NCBI RefSeq assembly: GCF_030295425.1
Contig: NZ_AP027081.1
Coordinates: 4,013,001 to 4,077,000, forward strand
DNA: 64,000 nt
Source of the DNA: Mesoterricola sediminis
GTDB taxonomy: Bacteria > Acidobacteriota > Holophagae > Holophagales > Holophagaceae
Direction: 5' to 3'
Shown: one piece after another, positions 1 to 7,609 of the stretch
Layout of the letters: each line of letters opens with the position of its first letter
Numbering within the stretch: the first letter of the stretch is position 1
Position numbers and translations under genes: made by a program
The notes under the pieces: generated by a model
Told to the model about the DNA's origin: nothing
What the model saw: the letters and a program-made list of their open reading frames with translations, nothing else
The model's database searches: none

Positions 1-64
1 GAGGGTCTCCCCCTCCTCCGGCTCGAGGCCCCCGGGCGGCAAGGGCCCCGGGCGGGTCCAGCCC

Positions 65-760
65 TTAAACGTCGCTGCCGTCATCCGGCCCCTCCTGCAA
101 GTCCTCCGGGCCCATGTCCTCGTCCAGCCCCTCGAAGAGGCCGCCCTCGGGCAGCGCGGGCTCCAGGCGCGCCAGCGCCTGCGCCTCCAGGTTCCCCTCC
201 CCGAAGTCCGCCAGGCGAGGCAGGTCGTTGAGGCTGTTGAGACCGAAATGGACGAGGAACTTCCGGGTGGTGGCGTACATCATGGGCCGCCCCACCACCG
301 ACTTCCGGCCGGCGGGGAGGATGAGCTCCCGCTCCAGGAGGCTCTTGACCTGGTTGGCGCAGCTCGTGACGCCGCGCAGCTCGTTGATCTCGGGGATCGT
401 CACCGGCTGCCGGTAGGCGATGATGGCCAGCGTCTCCACCTGGGCCGGCGTCAGCTTGCCGCTCCGGGTGATGGTGACGAGGCGCGAGACCATGGCCTGG
501 TACTCGGGCGCCGCCGCGAGCCGCCAGCCTCCGCCCACCTCGAGCAGGCGCATGCCGCAGGGCGGCTGGAGGCGTTCGCCCAGCTTCTCCAGGCCCAGCC
601 GGAGGGTGCCCTCGCCCAGGCCGGTGACCTCCCGGAGGCGGGCCATGTCCATCACCTCGCCCGAGGCCGCCAGGATCGCCTCCAGGGCCCCGGCCAGATC
701 CCCGCCGGCCTCCCAGAGGGGTTCCGCGTCCTGGAAGATGGCGTCGTCCGGGCCGGTCAC
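65..760 (-). CDS. scpB: Segregation and condensation protein ScpB
   Basis: Predicted 231-residue ScpB, the winged-helix partner of ScpA and SMC in the bacterial condensin that organises and segregates the chromosome. The body shows the ScpB pattern of two winged-helix units: an N-terminal half ending in a 'GGGWRLAA' strand, and a second half with the family hallmark 'LAIIAYRQPVTIPEI', then 'GRPMMYATT' and 'FLVHFGLNSLNDLP'. The acidic tail is typical. The GTG start at 758-760 overlaps the stop of the upstream psd gene as GTGA, so the two genes are probably translationally coupled. The reading frame stays open upstream inside psd, but that stretch is Pro/Arg/Gly-rich and is a shadow. No scpA lies in the window. 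The 64 bases beyond the stop hold no recognisable gene start. Confidence 0.9.
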   Translation of the reverse strand: MTGPDDAIFQDAEPLWEAGGDLAGALEAILAASGEVMDMARLREVTGLGEGTLRLGLEKLGERLQPPCGMRLLEVGGGWRLAAAPEYQAMVSRLVTITRSGKLTPAQVETLAIIAYRQPVTIPEINELRGVTSCANQVKSLLERELILPAGRKSVVGRPMMYATTRKFLVHFGLNSLNDLPRLADFGEGNLEAQALARLEPALPEGGLFEGLDEDMGPEDLQEGPDDGSDV

Positions 761-1704
761 GGGTACGACCCCAGCCGCTGGCCGACCTGGACGGGGCCTT
801 CCGTGAGGAGGGGCCGCCAGCGCCCGGCGCCGGGACCGCCGATCAGGAGCACGACGGTGCTGCCGAACTGGAAGGTGCCGAGGTCGTCCCCGGCGCGGCA
901 GGGCAGGTCGTCCACCCCGAAGGCGCCGTCCCGGGGCAGCTCGCGCCCGCCCAGCCACCGGGGATCGAGGAGGACGCCCCCCACGTGGGTGGCCCCGACG
1001 GCGACGGCGGCCACCTCCAGCCCCTCGTCGGGGCCGGTCCCGGTGGCGACCCAGGTCGCGCGGCGGTTGCGGGCGTAGAGGCGCGGCACATGGGCCGTGC
1101 TCGCGTCGTTGACGGGCCAGAGCTCGCCCTCGACCCGGCCCACGGAGGTGACCTTCCCCTGGAAGGGGACATGGATGCGGTGGTAGTCCCGGGGCGAGAG
1201 GTAGAGGGTGAGGTAGTGCCCCCCCTCGAACCGCATGGCCATGGGGTCGTGCTTCAGCAGGTCCTGCAGGGCGTAGGGGAGGCCCTTGGCCTGGATGGCG
1301 TGCCCGGCCTCGATGCGGCCGCAGGCGATGATCCTGCCGTCCACGGGGCTGTTCACCGCCCCCGGCACCAGGAGCTCCTGGGGGCGCAACCCGGGCTTGA
1401 GGCGCCGGGTGAAGAGGGCCTGGAGGCTGGGGTAGGCCTCGAGGGGCAGTTCGGCCTCGGCCATGTCGACCCCGTAGGCCCGCACGAAACGGGTGAGCAC
1501 CGCGCGGCGGAGGGGGCCCGGAAGAGACCGGCCCGCGGCCCAACCGGCCGCAGCACTGCCTGCCCGCTTAGGGTACAGGCGCAGCAGGGAGAGGGAGAGG
1601 GGCCAGGAACTCATGCACAACCAAGTTATCACGCCCAGGGTCACCCCCAGCCCCGCCAGGCGCTTCCAGCGCCGGCGCAGCCAGGGTCGGGAAAAGCGTC
1701 GCAT
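757..1704 (-). CDS. psd: Phosphatidylserine decarboxylase proenzyme
   Basis: Predicted 315-residue membrane-associated enzyme that makes phosphatidylethanolamine from phosphatidylserine. Family landmarks are 'FTRRLKPGLRP', 'SPVDGRI', 'LYLSPRDYHRIHVP' with its His residues, and near the C-terminus 'FGST', the self-cleavage site at which Ser282 becomes the pyruvoyl cofactor of a small alpha chain of about 34 residues. The common motif is LGST, so the Phe is a mild variant. A basic N-terminus followed by a hydrophobic stretch (about residues 17-35) suggests membrane attachment. ATG at 1704 was chosen because a GGGAGGG Shine-Dalgarno lies just upstream. A further upstream in-frame start falls in an AT-rich promoter-like region. 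It is first in a two-gene unit with scpB. Confidence 0.92.
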   Translation of the reverse strand: MRRFSRPWLRRRWKRLAGLGVTLGVITWLCMSSWPLSLSLLRLYPKRAGSAAAGWAAGRSLPGPLRRAVLTRFVRAYGVDMAEAELPLEAYPSLQALFTRRLKPGLRPQELLVPGAVNSPVDGRIIACGRIEAGHAIQAKGLPYALQDLLKHDPMAMRFEGGHYLTLYLSPRDYHRIHVPFQGKVTSVGRVEGELWPVNDASTAHVPRLYARNRRATWVATGTGPDEGLEVAAVAVGATHVGGVLLDPRWLGGRELPRDGAFGVDDLPCRAGDDLGTFQFGSTVVLLIGGPGAGRWRPLLTEGPVQVGQRLGSYP

Positions 1705-1762
1705 TCTGTCCACCCTCCCAAAATAACCTATAAAAATAGTCATGTTACTTTCGATATTTTTA

Positions 1763-1774
1763 GAACGATTGTTC
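1763..1774. promoter_or_regulatory. GAAC-N4-GTTC palindrome in divergent promoter region
   Basis: The AT-rich 220-base gap between psd (minus) and hdrC (plus) contains GAACGATTGTTC, an inverted repeat with a 4-base centre. GAAC-N4-GTTC is the half-site arrangement of Gram-positive-type LexA boxes, and TetR-family operators look similar. It lies about 150 bases before hdrC and 60 before psd, so it could control either gene. Which regulator binds is not known from this window. Confidence 0.4.
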
Positions 1775-1926
1775 GCACTTCCCGGCTCCCGGCGCTAGAA
1801 TCGAGGGGCGGCGGCGCGGCGGGAAACCTGGCCGGACCGGCGCCTAACCTGCCTGTGGACCGAGCCACCCCCCGGCCGCTGGCTTCCAGCCATTCGATCC
1901 CGACTTTCCGCCTGGAGGAGAGGCCT

Positions 1927-2490
1927 ATGGGCAGCCCTTCACACGAACCCGACACCCTCAAGGCCCGTCTGCGCAGGGACCTCGGGGTCAACTTGAACCA
2001 CTGCTACCAGTGCGGGAAGTGCTCCGCCGGTTGCCCCGTGGCCGAGGACATGGACCTGACCTCCAGCCGGGCCATGCGCCTCCTCCAGATGGGCGACCCC
2101 GAGCTCGACCGGCAGGTGATGGCCAGTGAAGGGATCTGGCTCTGCCTCACCTGCGAGACCTGTTCCACCCGCTGCCCCCAGGAGGTGGAGGTCGCCCAGG
2201 TCATGGACCACGTGCGGCACGAGGCCCTCCAGGCGGGCCTGGCCCACCCCCGGAGTCGGGACATCGTGGCCTTCCACGTGGCTTTCATGGATTCCGTGCG
2301 CACCACCGGCCGCCTTTACGAGATCGGCCTGGTGGCCGACTACAAGGCCCGGAGCCGCCACCTGTTCAAGGACGTGACCCTGGCCCCCAAGATGTATGTC
2401 CGCGGGAAGCTGCCCCTCCTGCCCCACCTGATCAAGGGCCGCAACGCCCTGAAGGGCATCTTTGCCCGGACCCTCGGAAAGGGGAGGTGA
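1927..2490 (+). CDS. hdrC: Heterodisulfide reductase subunit C-like iron-sulfur protein
   Basis: Predicted 187-residue cytosolic HdrC-type electron carrier with two [4Fe-4S] ferredoxin motifs: 'CYQCGKCSAGCP' from Cys26 and 'CLTCETCSTRCP' from Cys73. It has no membrane segments, so it is the soluble HdrC form and not the DsrM/HdrE-linked form. HdrC passes electrons from HdrA to HdrB. The start at 1927 has a strong GGAGGAGAGG ribosome site; the frame is open far upstream but over low-complexity shadow sequence. It is the first gene of a seven-gene operon; hdrB starts 4 bases after its stop. The true electron acceptor in bacteria (a DsrC-like disulfide or another thiol) cannot be read from the sequence. 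Confidence 0.9.
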   Translation: MGSPSHEPDTLKARLRRDLGVNLNHCYQCGKCSAGCPVAEDMDLTSSRAMRLLQMGDPELDRQVMASEGIWLCLTCETCSTRCPQEVEVAQVMDHVRHEALQAGLAHPRSRDIVAFHVAFMDSVRTTGRLYEIGLVADYKARSRHLFKDVTLAPKMYVRGKLPLLPHLIKGRNALKGIFARTLGKGR

Positions 2491-2494
2491 CGCC

Positions 2495-3343
2495 ATGCGC
2501 ATGGGCTACTACCCCGGTTGCTCCCTGCTCGGCTCCAGCCGGGAATTCGACGAATCCGTGCGGGCCGTGGCCGCCGCCCTGGACCTGGACCTGGTCCAGG
2601 TGCCGGACTGGAACTGCTGCGGCGCGTCCAGCGCCCACGTGCTGGACGCCAAGCTGGCCGCCGCCCTTCCCGCCCGGATCCTGGCCCAGGCCGCCGAGGC
2701 GGGCCTGGACGAAGTCCTGGCCCCCTGCGCCGCCTGCTACAACCGCCTCGTCTCCGCCCAGCAGGCCCTCGCCAAGAACCCCGCCTTCGCGGAGGAGATC
2801 GCCGGCATCACCGGCGCCCCGGCCGCCACTCGGGTCCGGGTCCTGAACGTGCTGGAGGTCCTCGACCGCCTGCGCGATACCATCCAGGCCCGGGTGAAGA
2901 CCCCCTTCGGACGCAAGGTGGCCTGCTACTACGGCTGTCTCCTGGTCCGTCCTCCCCGCGTCGTCGCCTTCGATCGCCCCGAGGACCCCCGCTCCATGGA
3001 CCTGCTGGCCGAGGCCGCCGGGGCCGTCCCCCTGCCCTGGTCCCACAAGACCGAGTGCTGCGGCGCCTCCTTCTCCGTCACCCGCACCGACATCGTCGCC
3101 AAGCTCTCCGGGCGCGTCCTGGACGCGGCCGTGAAGGCCGGGGCCGAGGCCGTCCTCGTGGCCTGCCCCATGTGCCAGTCCAACCTGGACATGCGCCGGC
3201 CCGAGATCAACGCCCACCTGGGCCGGGAACTCGACATCCCCGTCCTCTACATCACCCAGGCCCTGGGCCTGGCCCTTGACCTGGATCCGGAGAAGCTGGG
3301 CCTGCACCGCCACATGGTCCCCGCCATGCCGGCCAGAGCCTGA
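2495..3343 (+). CDS. hdrB: Heterodisulfide reductase subunit B-like protein (two CCG domains)
   Basis: Predicted 282-residue HdrB, the subunit in which two cysteine-rich CCG domains bind noncubane [4Fe-4S] clusters and reduce a disulfide. Domain 1 shows 'YYPGC' near the N-terminus, 'NCCGA' and 'PCAACYNRL'. Domain 2 shows 'ACYYGCL', 'ECCGASF' and 'ACPMCQSNLD'. Both CCG signatures appear complete, so catalytic ability is expected. ATG at 2495 follows GGGGAGG; the earlier in-frame region belongs to the hdrC end. It lies between hdrC and hdrA in the usual CBA order. In methanogens HdrB acts on CoM-S-S-CoB. In bacteria with Flx partners the acceptor is thought to be a small thiol protein or metabolite, and none is encoded next to it here. 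Confidence 0.92.
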   Translation: MRMGYYPGCSLLGSSREFDESVRAVAAALDLDLVQVPDWNCCGASSAHVLDAKLAAALPARILAQAAEAGLDEVLAPCAACYNRLVSAQQALAKNPAFAEEIAGITGAPAATRVRVLNVLEVLDRLRDTIQARVKTPFGRKVACYYGCLLVRPPRVVAFDRPEDPRSMDLLAEAAGAVPLPWSHKTECCGASFSVTRTDIVAKLSGRVLDAAVKAGAEAVLVACPMCQSNLDMRRPEINAHLGRELDIPVLYITQALGLALDLDPEKLGLHRHMVPAMPARA

Positions 3344-3353
3344 GGAGGCAGCC

Positions 3354-5345
3354 ATGTCCCGTATCGGCGTCTTCACCTGCCACTGCGGCGAGAACATCGG
3401 CGCCACCGTCGATTGCGCCAAGGTGGCCGAATGCACCCGCTCCGTCCCCGGGGTCGTCCATTCCGTGGACTACAAGTACATGTGCTCCGACCCGGGCCAG
3501 ACCATGATCAAGGAGGCCATCAAGGAGCACGGCCTCACCGGCGTGGTCGTCGCGGCCTGCTCCCCCCGCATGCACGAGCCCACCTTCCGGGCCGCCGTGG
3601 CCCAGGCCGGCCTGAACCCCTACCTCTGCGAGATGGCCAACCTCCGCGAGCACTGCAGCTGGGTGCACGAGAAGGGCGAGGTCACCACGGAGAAGGCCGC
3701 CGACCTCGTGCGGGTCATGGTCGAGAAGGTCAAGCACAACCAGCCCCTCCACCCCATCAAGGTCCCCGTCACCAAGCGGGCCCTGGTCCTGGGCGGCGGC
3801 ATCGCCGGCATCCAGGCCGCGCTCGACATCGCCGACGCGGGCCACCAGGTGGTGCTGGTCGAGAAGTCCCCCTCCATCGGCGGCCACATGAGCCAGCTCT
3901 CGGAGACCTTCCCGACCCTGGACTGCTCCCAGTGCATCCTCACCCCCCGCATGGTGGAGGCCGCGCGCCACCCCAACATCACCCTGATGACCTATTCCGA
4001 GCTGGAGAAGCTCGAGGGTTTCATCGGCAATTTCAAGGCGACCATCCGCCGCAAGGCCCGGAAGATCGACGAGAAGCTCTGCACGGGCTGCGGGCTCTGC
4101 ATCCAGAAGTGCCCCCAGAAGAAGATCAAGGACGAGTTCAACGAGGGCCTCGGCAACCGCACCGCCATCTACGTGCCCTTCCCCCAGGCCGTGCCCAACA
4201 AGCCCGTCATCGACACCGCCAACTGCACCTTTTTCAAGGCCGGCAAGTGCAAGGTCTGCGAGAAGATGTGCCCCACGGGCGCCATCCGCTACGAGCAGGA
4301 GGACGAGCTCGTCACCCTGGAGGTGGGCGCCCTCGTGCTGGCCACGGGCTTCAAGGTGATGCGCACCGACAAGTTCCCCGAGTACGGCTACGGCCAGGAC
4401 CCCGACATCCTGGACGGCCTGCAGTTCGAGCGGCTCGCCTCCGCCTCCGGCCCGACCCTGGGCGCCATGAAGCGCCCCAGCGACGGCAAGGAGCCCGAGA
4501 CGGTGGTCTTCCTGGCCTGCTCCGGCAGCCGCGACCGGTCCAAGGGCGTGCCCTACTGCTCGAAGATCTGCTGCATGTATACGGCCAAGCACGCCATGCT
4601 CTACCGGCACAAGGTGCACCACGGCAAGGCCGTCGTCTTCTACATGGACATCCGCTCCGGCGGCAAGGACTACGACGAGTTCGTGCGCCGCGCCATCGAG
4701 GAGGACGACGTCCAGTACGTGCGCGGCCGCGTCTCCCGCATCTACCGGGACGGCGACAAGCTCGTCGTCAAGGGCGCCGACACCCTCCAGGGCGGCGCGC
4801 CCGTGGAGGTCCGGGCCGACATGGTCGTGCTCGCCACCGCGGTCCAGAGCCAGGACGGCAGCGAGGAGCTCGCCCAGAAGCTCCACGTCAGCTACGACCC
4901 CTACCACTTCTTCGCGGAGAGCCACCCCAAGCTCAAGCCGGTGGAGACCAACACGGCCGGCATCTACCTGGCCGGCGCCTGCCAGGCCCCCCGGGACATC
5001 CCCGAGACCGTGGCCCAGGCCAGCGGCGCCGCCGCCAAGGTTGCCGCCCTCTTCGCCCGGGACGAGCTGACCCGGGAGCCCGTGGTGGCCGTCGTGAACC
5101 GCCTCCCGGCCCCGCAGTTCTCGTACTGCGTCGGCTGTTTCCTTTGCCAGAGCGCCTGCCCTTACCAGGCCATCGAGCAGGAGGAGATCAAGGGCCGGGA
5201 CGGGTCCGTGCTGAAGGTCGTCGCCAAGGTGAACGCGGGCCTCTGCCAGGGCTGCGGCACCTGCGTCGCCACCTGCCGCACCAAGGCCATCGACATCCAG
5301 GGCTTCAGCAACGAGCAGATCTTCGCCGAACTCATGACCCTCTAG
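3354..5345 (+). CDS. hdrA: Heterodisulfide reductase subunit A-like bifurcating flavoprotein
   Basis: Predicted 663-residue HdrA, the FAD-containing core of the complex, where flavin-based electron bifurcation takes place. It starts with the HdrA signature 'FTCHCGENIG', then an FAD Rossmann motif 'LGGGIAGIQAAL' near residue 146 and the conserved 'DCSQCILTP'. Four Fe-S motifs follow: 'CTGCGLCIQKCP' (from Cys243), 'CKVCEKMCP' (from Cys299), 'CVGCFLCQSACP' (from Cys592) and 'CQGCGTCVATC' (from Cys631). The length is normal for HdrA without a fused MvhD domain; here the MvhD-like part is the separate next gene. GAGG precedes the ATG. Upstream hdrB and downstream flxD are separated by only 10 bases each, which indicates one transcript. 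Confidence 0.94.
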   Translation: MSRIGVFTCHCGENIGATVDCAKVAECTRSVPGVVHSVDYKYMCSDPGQTMIKEAIKEHGLTGVVVAACSPRMHEPTFRAAVAQAGLNPYLCEMANLREHCSWVHEKGEVTTEKAADLVRVMVEKVKHNQPLHPIKVPVTKRALVLGGGIAGIQAALDIADAGHQVVLVEKSPSIGGHMSQLSETFPTLDCSQCILTPRMVEAARHPNITLMTYSELEKLEGFIGNFKATIRRKARKIDEKLCTGCGLCIQKCPQKKIKDEFNEGLGNRTAIYVPFPQAVPNKPVIDTANCTFFKAGKCKVCEKMCPTGAIRYEQEDELVTLEVGALVLATGFKVMRTDKFPEYGYGQDPDILDGLQFERLASASGPTLGAMKRPSDGKEPETVVFLACSGSRDRSKGVPYCSKICCMYTAKHAMLYRHKVHHGKAVVFYMDIRSGGKDYDEFVRRAIEEDDVQYVRGRVSRIYRDGDKLVVKGADTLQGGAPVEVRADMVVLATAVQSQDGSEELAQKLHVSYDPYHFFAESHPKLKPVETNTAGIYLAGACQAPRDIPETVAQASGAAAKVAALFARDELTREPVVAVVNRLPAPQFSYCVGCFLCQSACPYQAIEQEEIKGRDGSVLKVVAKVNAGLCQGCGTCVATCRTKAIDIQGFSNEQIFAELMTL

Positions 5346-5355
5346 GGGCGACGCC

Positions 5356-5787
5356 ATGTCCTTCGAACCCAAGATCACCGCCTTCGTCTGCAACTGGTGC
5401 ACCTACGCCGGGGCGGACCTCACGGGCACCAGCCGCATCAAGTACCAGCCCAATGTCCGGGTCCTGCGGCTGCCCTGCACGGGCCGCATCGACTTCATGC
5501 TCCTGGCCAAGGCCTTCGCCCGGGGCGCCGACGGCATCATCGTCTCCGGCTGCCACCCCAACGACTGCCACTACACCTCCGGCAACTACCACGCCCGGCG
5601 GCGCTGGATGGTCTACCGGGGCCTCATGGACTTCATGGGCATCGACACGCGCCGGGTGACCTTCTCCTGGGTCTCCGCCGCCGAGGGCGCCCGCTGGGCG
5701 GAACTGGTGAACGAGGTCACCACCACGGTGCGGGAGCTGGGCCCCTACCAGGACTACAAGGAACTCGCCCTGGCGGGCGTGGAGTGA
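5356..5787 (+). CDS. flxD: MvhD/FlxD-type [2Fe-2S] electron-transfer subunit
   Basis: Predicted 143-residue small iron-sulfur protein of the MvhD (methyl-viologen hydrogenase delta) family. Its hallmark cysteines are present: 'FVCNWCTYAGAD' near the N-terminus, 'RLPCTGRID' and 'SGCHPNDCHY'. MvhD-type proteins carry electrons into HdrA from a partner oxidoreductase, either a hydrogenase or the Flx proteins. No hydrogenase is nearby, and the following three genes are Flx-like, so this is best read as FlxD. It begins 10 bases after hdrA and is followed 4 bases later by flxC. Confidence 0.9.
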   Translation: MSFEPKITAFVCNWCTYAGADLTGTSRIKYQPNVRVLRLPCTGRIDFMLLAKAFARGADGIIVSGCHPNDCHYTSGNYHARRRWMVYRGLMDFMGIDTRRVTFSWVSAAEGARWAELVNEVTTTVRELGPYQDYKELALAGVE

Positions 5788-5791
5788 CGCC

Positions 5792-6592
5792 ATGGACCTG
5801 ATCACCAAATCCCGCGAACTCCTGGAGACCGGCGCCGTGAAGGCCGTCATCGGCTTCGAGGCCGGGCGGCGCGGCACCGTCCGTCCCGCCTTCGTGCGGG
5901 AGGCCGCAAAGGCCTCCACCCTCGTCTTCGACGAGCGCTGCACCCAGAATCTCGCCGCCTACCTGACCCGTCGCGAAGTGAAGCGCATGGGCCGGGTGGC
6001 CGTGGCCGCCGCCCCCGACACGCTGCGGGCCCTCCTCCAGCTCATGGCGGAGCGCCAGGTCAAGGAGGAGGAGGTCCTGCCCCTGGCCGTGGCCGCCGAC
6101 GGCACCGTCACGGAGCTCCCCTGCGCCGCCGACGTCGAGGCCCACCTGGCCCTCCAGGCCAAGGAGCTCAAGGCCGCCGACCGCGAGCTGCTCGCGAAGC
6201 TCGACGCCATGTCCCGGGAGGAGCGCTGGGCCTACTGGCAGAAGGAGCTCTCCCGCTGCGTGAAGTGCTACGCATGCCGCAACGCCTGCCCGATGTGCTA
6301 CTGCGCCCACTGCACCATGGACTGCAACCGTCCCCAGTGGGTGCCGGTGGCCAGCCACGCCCTGGGCAACCTGGAATACCACATGGTGCGGGCGATGCAT
6401 CTCGCCGGGCGCTGCGTGGAATGCGGGGACTGCGGCCGGGCCTGCCCCGTGGGCATCCCCGTGCACCTCCTGGCCTTCCACTGCCAGGAGAGCGTCCATG
6501 CCCAGTTCGGGCAGCGGGCGGGGACCAGCGCGAAGCTGGACTACGCCCTCTCCACCTTCCGTCCCGACGACAAAGAGACCTTCATCCGGTAG
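5792..6592 (+). CDS. flxC: FlxC-like 4Fe-4S dicluster protein
   Basis: Predicted 266-residue cytosolic iron-sulfur protein. The N-terminal 130 residues form an alpha/beta domain without cysteine motifs. The C-terminal half holds a dense cysteine region, 'CVKCYACRNACPMCYCAHC', and a second motif 'CVECGDCGRACPVGIP', giving at least two [4Fe-4S] clusters and perhaps more because of the extra cysteines. It matches the FlxC/FloxC member of Flx-Hdr clusters known from sulfate reducers and fermenters, where it links the NADH-oxidising FlxA/B to HdrA. The assignment rests mainly on the cluster order hdrCBA-flxDCBA and the cysteine pattern. The start ATG follows the flxD stop by 4 bases with only a weak ribosome site (GGAG inside the flxD end), suggesting coupling. 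Confidence 0.82.
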   Translation: MDLITKSRELLETGAVKAVIGFEAGRRGTVRPAFVREAAKASTLVFDERCTQNLAAYLTRREVKRMGRVAVAAAPDTLRALLQLMAERQVKEEEVLPLAVAADGTVTELPCAADVEAHLALQAKELKAADRELLAKLDAMSREERWAYWQKELSRCVKCYACRNACPMCYCAHCTMDCNRPQWVPVASHALGNLEYHMVRAMHLAGRCVECGDCGRACPVGIPVHLLAFHCQESVHAQFGQRAGTSAKLDYALSTFRPDDKETFIR

Positions 6593-6598
6593 GGCGCC

Positions 6599-7600
6599 AT
6601 GGCCGAGACCCGTTTCCTCCCATCCGAATCCCTGGACACCTTCGTCAAGGCCCTGCGCCGCGACGGACGGCGCGTCCTGGCCCCCACCGCCCGGGACGGG
6701 CGGGCCGAGCTGAACCCCGTGGAGGCCGCGGCCGAGATCGACCTGGAAGGCCTCCAGACCGCCCTCAGCGCCAAGGAGACCGTCTTCCCCAAGGTGGAGC
6801 GGATCCTCGAATACTCCCTGTCCGGCGGCGGCGTGGACCTCCGGGACGTGGCCCCCAAGGCCGAGCCCACGGTCCTCCTCGGCGTCCGGCCCTGCGACGC
6901 CGCGGGCTTCGGGGCCCTGGACGCCGTCTTCAACTGGGACACCCGCGACCGCTTCTTCAACGCCCGGCGCGAGGCCCTGGCCATCGTGGCCGTGGCCTGC
7001 ACCCGGGCCGACGACGCCTGCTTCTGCACTTCCGTCGGCGGGGGCCCGGGCTCCACCGCCGGCAGCGACATCCTCCTCACCCCCGTCCAGGGCGGCTTCC
7101 TCGCCGAGCTGGTCACGGAGAAGGGCGCGGCCCTCGCCGCCCTCTGCCCCGACGCCTTCCGGCCCGACCCGGGCCTGGAGAAGAAGGTGGCCGACCTGCC
7201 CATGGCCTTCGACCACGCCGCCCTCACCGCCTCGCTCCAGGGCCGCTTCGAGGATCCTCTCTGGGAGCGCCAGAGCCTGCGCTGCCTGGGCTGCGGGGCC
7301 TGCGCCTTCGTGTGCCCCTCCTGCGTGTGCTTCGACCTCGTGGAGGAGGCCGACGCGAGGGAGGGCCGCCGGCTGAGGACCTGGGATACCTGCGGCACCG
7401 CCCTCTTCACCCTGCACGCCTCGGGCCACAACCCCCGAGAGAGCCAGGCGCAGCGCTGGCGACAGCGGGTCTACCACAAGTTCTCCTACTACCCCGAGCG
7501 CTACGGCAGGCTCGGCTGCGTGGGCTGCGGCAAGTGCACCCGCGCGTGCCCCGTGGACATGGACCTCCAGGAGCACCTCCTGGAAGCGGCGCAGGCGTAA
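6599..7600 (+). CDS. flxB: FlxB-like 4Fe-4S dicluster protein (sulfhydrogenase beta family)
   Basis: Predicted 333-residue protein of the 4Fe-4S dicluster family that includes sulfhydrogenase subunit beta (HydB) and anaerobic sulfite reductase A. Features are 'LLGVRPCDAAG' near residue 95, 'ACTRADDACFC' near residue 136, and two C-terminal ferredoxin motifs, 'CLGCGACAFVCPSCVC' and 'CVGCGKCTRACPVDMD'. These proteins pair with a FAD/NAD(P)-binding gamma-type subunit, here flxA, 10 bases downstream. Together the pair should take electrons from NAD(P)H into the Fe-S chain that leads to HdrA. The start has a minimal AGGG ribosome site overlapping the flxC stop. Confidence 0.86.
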   Translation: MAETRFLPSESLDTFVKALRRDGRRVLAPTARDGRAELNPVEAAAEIDLEGLQTALSAKETVFPKVERILEYSLSGGGVDLRDVAPKAEPTVLLGVRPCDAAGFGALDAVFNWDTRDRFFNARREALAIVAVACTRADDACFCTSVGGGPGSTAGSDILLTPVQGGFLAELVTEKGAALAALCPDAFRPDPGLEKKVADLPMAFDHAALTASLQGRFEDPLWERQSLRCLGCGACAFVCPSCVCFDLVEEADAREGRRLRTWDTCGTALFTLHASGHNPRESQAQRWRQRVYHKFSYYPERYGRLGCVGCGKCTRACPVDMDLQEHLLEAAQA

Positions 7601-7609
7601 GGAGCGGCC

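Noticed and set aside
1-64. GC-rich palindromic stretch after scpB
   Set aside because: CCCGGG-containing runs pair in many ways in such GC-rich DNA; no T tract and no neighbouring gene in view to judge it as a terminator.
3252-5402. Minus-strand frame of 716 codons opposite hdrA
   Set aside because: His/Gly/Leu/Val/Asp-biased shadow of the Fe-S protein gene; no motif.
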